In this document: positions 1 through 10,258 of the stretch, piece after piece | How positions within the stretch are numbered: position 1 is the first letter of the stretch | How the letters are laid out: the number at the start of each line of letters is the position of its first letter | DNA from: Fomes fomentarius | Lineage: Eukaryota > Basidiomycota > Agaricomycetes > Polyporales > Polyporaceae | Direction of reading: 5' to 3' | Length of the DNA: 64,000 nucleotides | NCBI GenBank assembly: GCA_022606135.1 | Contig: JABYQN010000015.1 | Coordinates: forward strand, 682,001-746,000 | Notes under the pieces: generated by a model | Databases searched by the model: none | Told to the model about the DNA's origin: nothing | Seen by the model: the letters and a program-made list of their open reading frames with translations, nothing else | Position numbers and translations under genes: made by a program

Positions 1-556
1 CATAACAACAACAACTCACAGCGCGATGACACACTTTGGACAATACCGTGCGAACCAAGCCCACATCACCTTCCACACACCGGGCCTTCCACAGTTCTGC
101 ACACACGAATCATGAATCACGATGATGGGTATCTGTGACACGGATGGTATGTACCTGACAATAAGTGCTGAACAAGAGGTTTAAGAATGCAGATTCGCTC
201 ATGAATGGTGGACACGGCGGGAGGTTCCCCGCATTCTCACCTGCGGCACGCCAGAGTGGCTCGTTGGAACGGTGGAGGAAGAAAGCGCGGAATTGTCTGC
301 ATGTACGCGCGAGAACGAGTAGATCTCGGGGATCAAGGTAAGAGTACACCTGGTATGTATCAATTGGCATTCAATTGAGCGCATAACTAGGGAGACTTCG
401 GGGATGTACTTTGAGCTGAATCTCAACCGCCAAATGCGGGAGTTCTTGTAGGCTGCCTCTCCACCTCCATGACCTCAGCGCTCCGAGTCGCTGTGCACTA
501 TTCATAGTTGAGTAATCAATGCTCATGGGGTCTGGCGGTGCGCTGCGAGACGACAT
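1..556 (-). CDS. F-box protein, copy A (5' part, runs off the left edge)
   Basis: Three exons fit, complement(20..96, 155..349, 410..556), with start ATG at 554-556. They have the same lengths (147, 195, 77 nt) and phases as exons 1-3 of the complete copy C at 24.9-27.5 kb. The F-box lies across exons 1-2 (ELPHLAVEIQLK then VYSYLDPRDLLVLARTCRQF), the usual LPxEI...YLxPRDLL...C form that docks SCF substrate receptors on Skp1. The part visible has no stop or frameshift and keeps its start codon. Introns have GTACAT, GTACAT and GTGAGT donors. The rest of the protein (zinc-binding C-terminal two thirds) lies outside the window, so functionality cannot be judged. It follows SML copy 1 in the same direction. 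Confidence 0.7.
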
Positions 557-1177
557 CACCGTCGGCAACGCGTTAAACTTGAAAGGAACAACTTGAACAA
601 GTTAGGGGCTCGTACTCAGGAGTCTGGTTGACTCCAGTGATAGAGTCACACTTGTGATCCAGCGTGTCTCGACGCACCAGTCAACTGTCATGGTGATATT
701 AATCACGCGTCCAAGGCGCCAGACTAGTGCCCTCCGAGAAAGACATCGACGCATTCTTCCGGATCACATACATCTCCGACATTCAACCTCTCCCTGCAAG
801 CCCTCAAGTTCATCCTACATACATCCACTGTTCCCTCTCGCCGAACCCCGCTGTCTCTGCTTCTTCGTCGAAGGCAATCACGTCTGCTCCGAGGCAGCGT
901 CCGAGTCCGCACGCTTAATGCTTCACTTACACTTACCTGGCACAGCAACGAAATATCTATCTCGCTACCTCCTTGAACATCTAGGTGTCTTCCTGGAATG
1001 ACATTGATGGCTATCATGCAACACGGCTCGCTCACAATAGAATATCACACTGATCGAGTCATGAGTCGAATAGACGACTCGGACTTCGGATTGACATTCA
1101 TATGTTTATGACTGCTATGTTGTCCAGACGCCAGGTCTAGACTACCGGCGTACGTGTACATGCACATATGGATGTCG
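557..1177. repeat. Conserved spacer between SML copy 1 and F-box copy A
   Basis: This spacer recurs at about 19573-20168 and, inverted, at 63348-63949. It is the F-box 5' flank and the SML 3' flank. Near 634-660 it carries GTGACT/AGTCAC-type palindromic words found upstream of most F-box copies. On the plus strand at about 727-918 an open stretch beginning SEKDIDAFFRITYIS is shared by all three spacers, with length differences of whole codons in its first half; no ATG is conserved. No other gene is visible. Confidence 0.5.
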
Positions 1178-2059
1178 TCAAACGACAGGGAGGAAGGATT
1201 GCCCAGCAACCATCAGGCCGAGGCCGATCCTCGCGGCATGACCAGTCTCGCCAGACTGAGTGAACGCTTTCCGTCCCTGCGGCGCTCCAGGCGTGCGGCG
1301 GAACGAGGAGGACTCGACGTTCAGCTCCAGATGCCATGGGCTCACGATCGCGTCTTCCTCGAGCGCGAAGAGTCTGGCGATACCCTGCTCGGACGCTTTG
1401 CGGGCGGCCGAGGTCCGCGAGCGGCGGTGCGGGAAGCAGGGGCGGTCGAAGTCCGGAGGAGTGGGGAGCATGCTCGGTGAAGGCGCTTCCGACACCATCT
1501 TCCTCGGACTCTGACTGTGGTGGGGGTGACCGAAGTCGGGAGTAGGGAGCATGCTCGGTGATGGCGCCTCGAAGATCTTCACCCGTGAACTGTGGTCGGG
1601 GAAGTAGGGGCGGCCGAAGTAAGGAGTGGGGAGCATGCTCGGCGATGGTGCTTCGACGATCTTCCTCCAGGGTTGATCGTTGGCGGAGGCAGCCAGTGGC
1701 TCCGGTATCGTAGCCAAGGTATGGGTGGTAGAAGGAATGATAGAGTGATCTTCGATGCACGGTGTCAGCACATGCAATTTTGCATACACACAAGATATGA
1801 ACTTACTGGGAGAGTGAACGCGAACCTCGAGAGGAACCAACGTCGCCGCCGGGGCGCGTAGCTTCCGTTGCGTCACGGTGGAAGGGAGCCCGTGTCCAAG
1901 CGACTCACGGAGTCTGCACTGCAGCTGGAGCTTGTTCGGACAGTGATTGGGCGGGAAGGCACCCTTGGTGCTCGACGTCGACGAACCGGTCGTCGTGAAG
2001 GCCGAGCTGGCCAGGTTCGACGCCTTGCGGGCAAAGGTAGACGTGGTGGTAGCGGCCAT
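1178..2059 (-). CDS. SML-repeat protein, copy 1
   Basis: Two exons, complement(1178..1749, 1807..2059), give 274 aa. The 57-nt intron has a GTAAGT donor, a CTGAC branch site and an AAG acceptor. I do not recognise the family. The protein is rich in Ser, Thr, Pro and Arg, has no obvious transmembrane segment, and carries three near-identical motifs EAPSPSMLPTP at about residues 117, 145 and 172 (27-28 residue period), each followed by an aromatic or RP-containing stretch and a basic SRK/SRV segment. Exon lengths (253 and 572 nt) equal those of copies 2 and 3 exactly. The gene has its own TATA box and lies upstream of F-box copy A in the same direction. A scaffold or phospho-regulated short-motif protein is possible, but no function can be assigned. 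Confidence 0.65.
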   Translation of the reverse strand: MAATTTSTFARKASNLASSAFTTTGSSTSSTKGAFPPNHCPNKLQLQCRLRESLGHGLPSTVTQRKLRAPAATLVPLEVRVHSPSKFISCVYAKLHVLTPCIEDHSIIPSTTHTLATIPEPLAASANDQPWRKIVEAPSPSMLPTPYFGRPYFPDHSSRVKIFEAPSPSMLPTPDFGHPHHSQSPRKMVSEAPSPSMLPTPPDFDRPCFPHRRSRTSAARKASEQGIARLFALEEDAIVSPWHLELNVESSSFRRTPGAPQGRKAFTQSGETGHAARIGLGLMVAGQSFLPVV

Positions 2060-2137
2060 GGTAGGGTTCGCGACTACTGAGTAGGGTGGATTGAGGAGTG
2101 TTTGCGTTAGTGGGGAGTCGGGCGGTATGGAGGCCTC

Positions 2138-2145
2138 CTTATATA
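2138..2145 (-). promoter_or_regulatory. TATA box of SML copy 1
   Basis: TATATAAG on the minus strand, about 80 bp upstream of the ATG at 2059, followed by GAGGCC. The same box at the same distance precedes copies 2 and 3. Confidence 0.6.
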
Positions 2146-3009
2146 CTGTTGGCCTCGCATTAGGGGTGGTCTAGACCCTTGGAAAGACATCGGATGAAGA
2201 GTGCTTACGAGTCCACATAGGGGAACGGTCTGAATCACGATGAAGATGTCACGGAACAGTCATGAGTGGTAGGGCGGACATACCATAATTGGGAGTCACG
2301 GCCAGAATGACAATGTTAGATCTTGAATCGGCCTGGGGTCTAAAGGTGTTAAACCATATAGCTCAGGGTCTAGAACAATTCTTTTAGTTGAATTCGAAAC
2401 CAGTTCAATAGGTCGTATATGGATGAGGTGACGGATCGTGCCGTCGGGCATTTCCTTCAATGGCCTATCCATTCTGTGAATAGTCGGCTAGCACTTGAAG
2501 TTGTTGGCGTGTTCGAGTCTCTCGGCAGCTGCATAGCCCCTCTACGCGCAGGTTCTCGAACCAGTGGCAAGATCTGCAAAGCCATTTCCCGACCAGCAGC
2601 CTCAGTCCTCCCATAAATGAGTGTAGTAGATATCTGTGGACGGTAGGGCCTACAGCTGAGCTGGGGCATAGGGGATTGACAAAGGAGTCGAATCCTCCAT
2701 ATACTTATTTGTCGGACAAGTACTTACCACTGGACATAGTTACGTTGTGTCGTGACAGAGCTAGCATCGCGCTGGCTGCTACCATGTTCGGTGAAGCTCG
2801 GAAGAGTTTCCCATTAGGTGAGGTCTTATTGCATAGAGTCGAGCTTGGAGTTCGGGGGAAGAACAAAGGCAAGCCAGTGAGAACATCAGAGCCACGGTCG
2901 ACGAGCCGTGACCAGCGTGACACTCCGCATCACGGGTCAGTACAGCCAGCCTCTTCAGACAGCGAGAGAGGTCGCCCGCAGATCAAATGATCGGAATATC
3001 TGGCGCGTG
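2146..3009. repeat. Conserved upstream region of SML copy 1
   Basis: The segment is repeated at about 21139-22000 and, inverted, at 61560-62379. It contains the SML promoter-proximal region, including a well conserved stretch at 2325-2400. No stable open frame is shared among the copies; the open frames seen here differ in each copy. The far end (from about 2700) resembles the 5' flank of the PMS1 relics. Confidence 0.45.
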
Positions 3010-3625
3010 GCTATGGTTCAACTGAATGCCAAAGCAGGCAAGAAAGACTGAACTTGCTACCTAAAAGTGAACGTGAGAGGGATCGCAGGGACCTCTGCGT
3101 TTCTGGGAGCGCGCATGAAGAGGGAATGTCACGTCACGTCTGTTCAGTAGGGTGGGGCTCGACAAGAAACCGTACCACCAGCTCAACAAAGTTCTCGAGC
3201 GCCTTCGGGCAGAGACGGACGGACGGGTCGGGGGTGTCCCGCACGCAGCTGTCTTCTTCCTGTCGTCCCAATGAACAAGTACCATTCAACAGCAATGGCG
3301 AGTCGCGACCCAGCCCCGCCGGGTATCAAATATGAGGAACAGAGAGCACGCCCCCGGCCACAGCAGTACTAGTTTGATTCGTAACCGTGAGCTGGATGCC
3401 CCTGTTCTCCTTCGCCCACGGAACGAGCGCATAGGCGTGTATCAGTGTAAGCGCTTTCCGGAACTCGCGTTTCGCATGCGAGGCTGTTGCGGTGAGGACT
3501 GATACGGACTCGGCGAGGGCGCAGAGGGAGGAGAGTGCTTCGCCTGAGTCGACTACATGACCAAAGGTGATCTTGTGTACGGAGCTAGCATTGAGAGCGT
3601 TGAAACCGCTGACACTGCGCTGATA
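3010..3625 (-). pseudogene. PMS1: PMS1 (MutL homolog) N-terminal relic 1, internally deleted
   Basis: On the minus strand the pieces read, in order: GSVHKITFG-like (start of the MutL ATPase domain, near 3560-3590); then directly [13 protein letters not shown] (the GFRGEAL motif region, 3505-3550); then REFRKAL, HAYALVPWAKEN and QLTV (3370-3480). These are hallmarks of the GHKL ATPase region of eukaryotic PMS1/PMS2. The stretch between the first two pieces (roughly 70-80 residues, including the DNGSGI loop) is missing, and later parts are frameshifted. It is a decayed duplicate, not a working repair gene. Two longer relics lie at 28.6-29.6 and 54.1-55.1 kb. Confidence 0.6.
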
Positions 3626-4368
3626 GGATCTGCTGCCATGCTTGGTGAGGCTCAGAAGAGTTTCCAGCTAGCTGATTACACGCAAGGGACGCGTCTGCTC
3701 CGTCGTGACTCTCGACGCGCCAGTCACAACAACTCACGCATTAGTCACGCGTCACCACTGCGAGTGTGACGTGTCCAGTTTGAGTTGGCCGCACAACTTG
3801 AACCAGTGGCACACGCCTGCACGATCAGTCAGAAAGATGCCCGACTTCGAGTCGACTCCGAGTCCAGACGTTCACACTCGAGTACTGACAGGGTTCGTAT
3901 GTGCGACATTGCGGAGGTGGGGCCGGAAACACCCCGCCTTGTCACCTTGTCGCTCCTCTGTGTGTACTCTTTGGGAATCTGGAGACCGCCAGACTATGTA
4001 CATGGCTCAACTTGAAGAAGAGACTGATTCGGAGGACATGCGTGAGTAAATCCTTCTTGACCTTCCCCGATCGTCTTGAAGTACAACACGTACTTCACAC
4101 CTCGATGAAAAGTTGAGCTCGGGAGATGGCATGCAGGAGTCACCGACGAGCGGTCAGTATCGCAAGGGTCAGCAGAACCAGGAACGTACCATGGGTCAGG
4201 TAAAGATGAGTCTCCTATCTCGTCTGCCTCGATGCACAACATCCCTAACAAGGCCGGCGTTACCCGGCTCGCATTGTCCTCACTCACGGCCACCCAGCGC
4301 TTGTGGTCTGTCGCATAACTCATTCCAAACCTCCACTTCCATACGCGTTCATACTCAGAAACCATATA
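3626..4368. repeat. Repeated non-genic segment upstream of the FunK1 gene
   Basis: Most of 3690-4230 recurs at about 29680-30200 and, inverted, at 53.4-54.0 kb, including dense GTCAC/GTGAC words at 3700-3780. No open frame is consistent among copies. From about 4230 the sequence is unique and forms the FunK1 5' flank. Confidence 0.4.
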
Positions 4369-7292
4369 ATGTCTATCTCAACACGATACACGGGCACATC
4401 TTCCTGCCTGGCTGCAGGTATGGCTACCCGCGCCAGCATGCGCTTCCAGTGCTCATCCAGCCAAGCTCACACTCGTGCAGGAGTCAACCAGGACAGCAAG
4501 GTCGTCTTCGATGCATGGCGCGAAGAGTTCAAAGGCAGGATCCACATCTACAACCACTCCGCCGAAAGCTACCTTGACACTTTTGTTCCCTGCTCTACGC
4601 CTTATATACGCTCGCAACACACGATTTCAAGAGGGCCGTTCAGCTCCTATCTACCGATAAAGGGCCATGAGAAGGAGTCGTACCGTGGAGTGGTGCGCTA
4701 GTTATTCTTCTATCGTGTCATTGCCGCCATAACCCTTCTCTTAAGGTTGGGGGCCTGACCAAGCTTGTCTCTTCCTTTGAGGACGATTGCAAGCTCACTT
4801 TCCATGCTACCCATGGCTGCATGATGTCTTTCCCTTTCGATGCCTTCGCCGAAAATCACCACAAATCCGCCCCTGATATCGCTGTCTCATTCCCCGGCGA
4901 CACACCTTCTCTTGATGATATTGAGAGTGCTCAGTGGCAACGCATCTCGACAATCTTGGAGGTTAAAACCACGTCCGCCAAGGATCCGTTCGCCACTGGC
5001 AAGAAGGGCAATAAACATCAACGCACAGCAATTCAACTAGCCCGTAACGCACGCAATCTGCTTCTAGCGCATGGGTCTCTTGCGGTCATTGTGCTGGGCA
5101 TCTACGGCACCACCGCTCGAATTGCACGTTTCGACCATACCTCTGCTGTCGTCTCGCAGCCTTTCAACATCAAGAAACAGCCCCACCTCCTTCAGAGGTT
5201 CTTCTGGCATTTCACTCATCCCTGTGTTGGCAACTCTGTCGTTGGCTGTGATCCGACTTGCCGGAAGTTGTCAGTCGACGACGAAGAATGGGTGAAATCG
5301 CAGCTCCGTCGTTCAGGGATGGAAGATAGCGACGTCGATACTCGCACCGCGGAGATTGCCAAAGGTCGGAGAGTCGAAGTGTACAACGAGCTTGATGGGT
5401 CGACGACGCCTTATCTTCTGTATCAGCTCATCGATGTCAACGCGTGGCTCTTTTCGCGTGCTACCACTGTCTGGCGGGCGCTCGAAAATACTCGCATTCT
5501 GGACCCTGACGGGGACGGGACTCTGATTGACAACCCCGATAATACCGACAAGACTGTGAGCACGGTGATCTTTAAGGAGGCATGGCGACAGCTTGTTCGC
5601 ATCTCCGAAGTGCGGCTCTACGAGCGCATGACACAAGCTTTTACTCAGGAGGACGATTGGGTCGGACTTCCGAGGTTCATAGGAGGAGGGGACCAAGGCG
5701 TGCGAGAAGTCAGGAGCTGGATGAAGTCCTCCCCGAACCTCAGTGTTCTGGAAGGAAAGCAGAGCTTACGGCTGCAATCCACTGATGCGTCATCCGCCTC
5801 CAGTTCTACTGACACCATTCTGTCCTCCTCTCAGACGACTGAGGAAGCAGAAGGGCCATTCCCGCTACCTTATCCTCAACACCAGACGTTCTCTTGGGCT
5901 ATTGGGTTGGGGAAGGACTACACATCTCGAGAGCGGAGCCAGATGCGCATGGTAGTTGCCGATGTAGGACGCCCTCTCAACGAGTCCGAGAGCACTTTTC
6001 AGGTTGTATTGGCAATCATGATGGCGATTGAGGGTGAGCATTTCTATCCTTCAATACTTCGCGTCATCATTGTACTGACCTCGCGGCAGGACATAAATCC
6101 GCGTGGGAGATCTCAGGCATCCTTCATCGTGACATCAGTCTCGGGAACATCCTAGTCGCAGAGGATTCCATGCGTGGCGGATTCCTCCATGACTTCGACT
6201 ATAGCTCCATGACGGAGGTGATACCCGGGAGGCAATCCGACCCAGTCAGTGCTGCTCTCTTCGAAGTGATGAAACTAGACGACCATCGAAAAGAGCGGAC
6301 GGTAAGCGGGTATCTCTCCGATTCACGGTGCCCCTTTACTGATTTGGTGGTTACGTTAGGGAACTTTCTACTACATGGCGGTAGCGATCCTTGGCAGCTA
6401 CGAACCGATAATCCATGATGTCCACCATGACCTCGAGTCAGCCTACTGGGTTCTCCTCTGGCTCGTATTACGACACACGGAACATAATCTTGGACAGGAG
6501 GTGTGCAAGGATGTCTTTATTGTCGGCAACGACCACTCGGCCGCTGCAGCGAAGTTATACTGGATCTTTTGTCAAGCCCGGAATCTGGTCGTGGAGGGCA
6601 ATCAGCCCCTCACGACTCTCCTCCTAGAATTTGTGTCTCTTATATCGCGTTCGGCCCGCCACACAAATCCCTCAGAGATCCTGAACCATAAATCTGTCCT
6701 CGATATCTTCCGGAAGGCCATCGCTCAGGAGAAGAACTGGCCGAAGGACGACTTCGTAAAATGCACACTAATCGACAGGCAGGTGGGCCCTGCCGTTGCC
6801 GGAGCGACAGGAACGACAGGACTTGGCGACGACTCAGGTCTCGATGTTGATGTACTACCCATCGAAGAGGAAGATGACGATGACGACGTTGACGATCCCG
6901 AAGAGGATGGAACGTCCAAGGACGAAATCGAAGCAGCCGGTCTTCAAGAAGCATTGGAAGCACTCGAAGTAGAAGTAGCACTCGGACGCGGCGACGATCA
7001 GCACCAAGAGAATGAGGCCAGAGCTCCTCATGCACAGGCTCGTTCCCCTCCGGCTGCTACCCCTGGAGATGGCCCACGCACTCGTGCGCAAACCAAGCGC
7101 AAAGCCGCGGATCCCGCAGAGCCGGCGAGTGTCCCACAAGCTGGGCCCTCCCACAGCGGGGGATCGTCGAAGAGGCGGAAACTGAACGCCAATGCCCCTC
7201 CTCGCCGTCCTCCCACTCGCGTGCAGCCTAAGCGACGAGGGTCGAGGAATGGTAGTCGAGGGAAACGGGGTGGCCTAAACAAGAAGACGTAA
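4369..7292 (+). CDS. FunK1-type fungal protein kinase
   Basis: Four exons, join(4369..4692, 4746..6033, 6090..6301, 6360..7292), encode about 918 aa. Phases agree at all junctions, with donors GTGCGC, GTGAGC and GTAAGC. FunK1 kinases are eukaryotic-like Ser/Thr kinases expanded in mushroom fungi; substrates are unknown. Visible motifs: FKEAW (likely ATP-lysine region, about 5568), HRDISLGN catalytic loop (6125-6148), HDFDYS in place of DFG (about 6190), GTFYYMAV activation segment and HHDLESAYWVLLW helix (6360-6460). All catalytic residues are present. The C-terminus has an acidic run (EEEDDDDDVDDPEED) and several basic clusters (KRRK, PKRRG, GKRGG), suggesting a nuclear protein. ATG 4420 and 4438 are alternative starts; 4369 is the most upstream convincing one. 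It is single copy here, with a possible C-terminal relic near 9.8 kb. Confidence 0.8.
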
Positions 7293-9742
7293 TGGGCAGG
7301 TTTCTCTACTAGTGTTTGGATGTCCGAAGCGCACTCATCTGCATCAGGAAAAAGCATTTTCTATGTGGCTATGCCGGCGGCTACATAGGCAATGGAGCAC
7401 TCCGCCAGCGCTCTGTAGGACTCCGTAGATCGCTGTAGACACTTTAGATATATTGCATTGAATTGTGTGGTCAAAAGTTGCTGAATCACTAAGACTCCTA
7501 TCACACATCCCCCTGCACTGTCCTCTATATGTACAACGGCATGCAGATGCAATTTAGATGCAATTGAGGACCAATAAGGCGTGAGAAATTTACTCGAGGA
7601 ACTATCAAGTTGTGGCTGGCGGTAAGCGCCAGAGCGTGCGAGTGCCAGCGCACAAGTTGAAACGTCGAAGTCTTGGTGCTTGCCTGCTACATCTCTCATG
7701 TCTGTCCTCCGCATGAGAGCTTTTCACCCTGATCCATCCATTTGCTCTGCACATGCTAGCATCTCCTCTGCTCTGTGATCTGTGTTCTTCTTGGCCTCTG
7801 CCTTGGTGGTCTCTACTGGAAGCATCGCCTGGGCCTTGTCTCCCCTCCTCTATGAGACCTGAGTAATCTCGTATATCACGCTCTACTCAAGGTATGGTCT
7901 TTGTATTCGTCCTTGCAGTGAGATCAAGCTAGTGGCCAGGTCTTCAGTCGTAATTGTTGTGGCATAATTGGGCGAGGGTTGGTATCTGTGTCTGCTCGAG
8001 AGCTTCGACCAGACATAGGGACCACTCCCCACCCAATGTTGTGCACGACAAATACTTCTGCAGTACTTGTAACTCAAGCATAGGTTCTGTAACAAAGATT
8101 CCTATGCCACACCGCTTCCTTGGTTTGTCAATGTAAGTTCACTGGTTCTCGTTTGTCATCTGTCGTCCTCATTGCTCTCGTTTGTCATCGTGTCGTCCTA
8201 GTTGTTGTACGTCTATGGTCTCATCCTCATTCATTCCTGTTGAGTGTTTATCATCTTGTCTCATATCTGCTGTACATTGATCGTCCCATCCTGGTTCTCT
8301 GTCGTATGTCTGAGTCCACCTGTCTCATCCTTGTAGTATGTTGTATGTCATCCTCGTCCCATACAGTGTGAGTGTGCCCTCTTTATCGTTGTCTTACTAT
8401 TAGTATTGTAGCTCTTGTAACCTTGTATTCTGATACCATCGTCAATTCATCACATTGCCAAACATCTATGTAGTGTTTGCAGCCGAGATTGAGAACCGAA
8501 TGTGATTATTGTCTGCTATTCTGCACGACTATAACCTCTATGAGGTTCTATAGGGCTCTATGTCGCCCTACAGAGTGTTGCAGGGCGCTACATTTCACTA
8601 TGGAGCATTGGAGGGCACTACACGCCACTACCGAGAAGGGACTTGTCTACCGCCCTACCACTGCTACATAGACCATGTAGTCCTCTGTAGCCAAGTGGTT
8701 TTTTCCTGATGTGATTATTCTCATACTTCGCATCACTTCATGATTATATTCACATCGGGGCATTCCTGTCCCTGTACTTGCACCATGATATATCTCCACT
8801 GTATTCATGCATTGTCGATGTACATCGGCTCAAAGGAGTAGTACTACGACCACCCAAGTGAATAGTGCCATATTCTCCACCCGCCGCTAGGCTCTCCCCA
8901 AACTTCAAGAAGCTTTCATCAGAGATCTTACATACAACTCGTCACCAGGTCTCTGATTCAGTTGACCACGACCACGGCAGACACTCACCCACGAGCCGTG
9001 TAGGTGAGGAGGTACGCGCACCAGTGCTCAAAGTGTTGAGTTTGTAGACTTAAGTAATGCCTGTTTACTCGAAGCTGCGAGTCTGTGCACGTCGCGCTCA
9101 GCCCATCTCGATCTGGCAGGTGTTACCACATTCATCGTTCGCGAGATCATCCCTGACGACAGAAAAGAATCGGTTATGCAAAGCAAAACTTAAGATGGAT
9201 GCAGGGAATCATTTTGTTACAGCCACTGGCGGCTTGAAGGTGTCCTACCATGACGTGAGTAGCGAATGCAGAGTTAATCTATATCCACGAGGCTTACTCC
9301 CTACTTTTAATGCGAGATCTTACCCATACAGATTAACGTGTTAACGAAAATCTTCTGTTCTGTCTTTCGGAGGTTGGCGAAGTTAGATGTGACAAGCAAT
9401 ACGCCGTCCGAAAAAACGAGACATATCAGAACGCTATACAATACATGACTGTATACAGACACAGAAACGTCATCCGCACAACCCGGAACTGAAGCCTATC
9501 CTTTGAAAGGTTGAGTTGCACCGAAGGCATACCACGTGCTGTCGTGCGAGCTGAGCCTCAAGGGTCCAGCATTTGCATTTGCTTGTTCTTGGGTAACTGT
9601 GGTGTCCTCCGCATCGTCGTTCCATCGCTTCATGCCAATGGATGTCAATGAGGTCTGAGGCGCGAACGTCATTGCAAGGCCGGGAGCGCTGTGCACCACA
9701 CGTGTGCCACCGTGCAGCCGAGCCGGAGACCGTTGCATGGAC
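7293..9742. other. Gene-poor stretch with low-complexity sequence
   Basis: No convincing gene is visible. The plus strand at about 8120-8470 is T/C-rich with many TCGTC/TGTC words. At 7376-7440 and 8540-8690 there are related imperfect runs of CTGTAG/CTACA words around short hairpins. Open frames are short and have no recognisable motif. Confidence 0.4.
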
Positions 9743-9920
9743 TCATAGAGGGAAGGGAGAGAGCGGCACTGCCACGAGGGGCGGGGAGGATGACTGCAGG
9801 AGAGACTGAGATTTGGGCTTGTCGAGCAAGGTACATCTGTCACCATCCTTCGGCCATCTCTCTAAGTCGTTCAGCGCTTCGTCGAATAGCGCGAGCGCGG
9901 AGTCGTGGTCTAGATCGTAG
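9743..9920 (-). pseudogene. Possible FunK1 C-terminal relic
   Basis: Read on the minus strand, an open stretch with SALALFDEALNDLERWPKD and then CTLLDKP resembles the region SVLDIFRKAIAQEKNWPKDD and CTLIDR in the C-lobe of the intact FunK1 gene at 4.4-7.3 kb. Nothing of the catalytic domain is seen nearby, so at best this is a terminal fragment. The match is short and could be coincidental. Confidence 0.3.
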
Positions 9921-10258
9921 TCATCGTTCAGCGGTGCTCGCCGGTCTTACCGAGTCAGAAGACATCCCACATGAGTAATCTTGTGATGCCACCAGTGAAT
10001 CTCCTGCATACGAGAACTAGAGGATGGACAACGTTGACGTGTCAGATTGTGACCAGATGGAGACTCGACTGCAATGTCTATGGTGATTAGTCTTACTCTA
10101 CACCTATCATTTCCGCGCCGCGCCCGAGTAGATTGGGGGAGGATTCGCGGTGATGAGGCAACAAGACACTATCGTACACGAAACCTAGGTAGCATGCATC
10201 AGTGTCCTCATCTCAGAGCGAGCAATGTGAGTGACCGTACCAATCGATCAAGTATAGG
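9921..10258. repeat. 3' flank of F-box copy B
   Basis: The segment is repeated inverted downstream of F-box copy D (51896-52230). The open frame at 10074-10310 on the plus strand is the antisense of F-box exon 10 and its 3' flank, so it is not listed as a gene. Confidence 0.4.

Noticed and set aside
8120..8470. Repetitive-looking TCGTC/TGTC-rich tract as a satellite or CRISPR-like array
   Set aside because: No fixed unit length or spacer pattern. It is low-complexity sequence in a eukaryotic genome.
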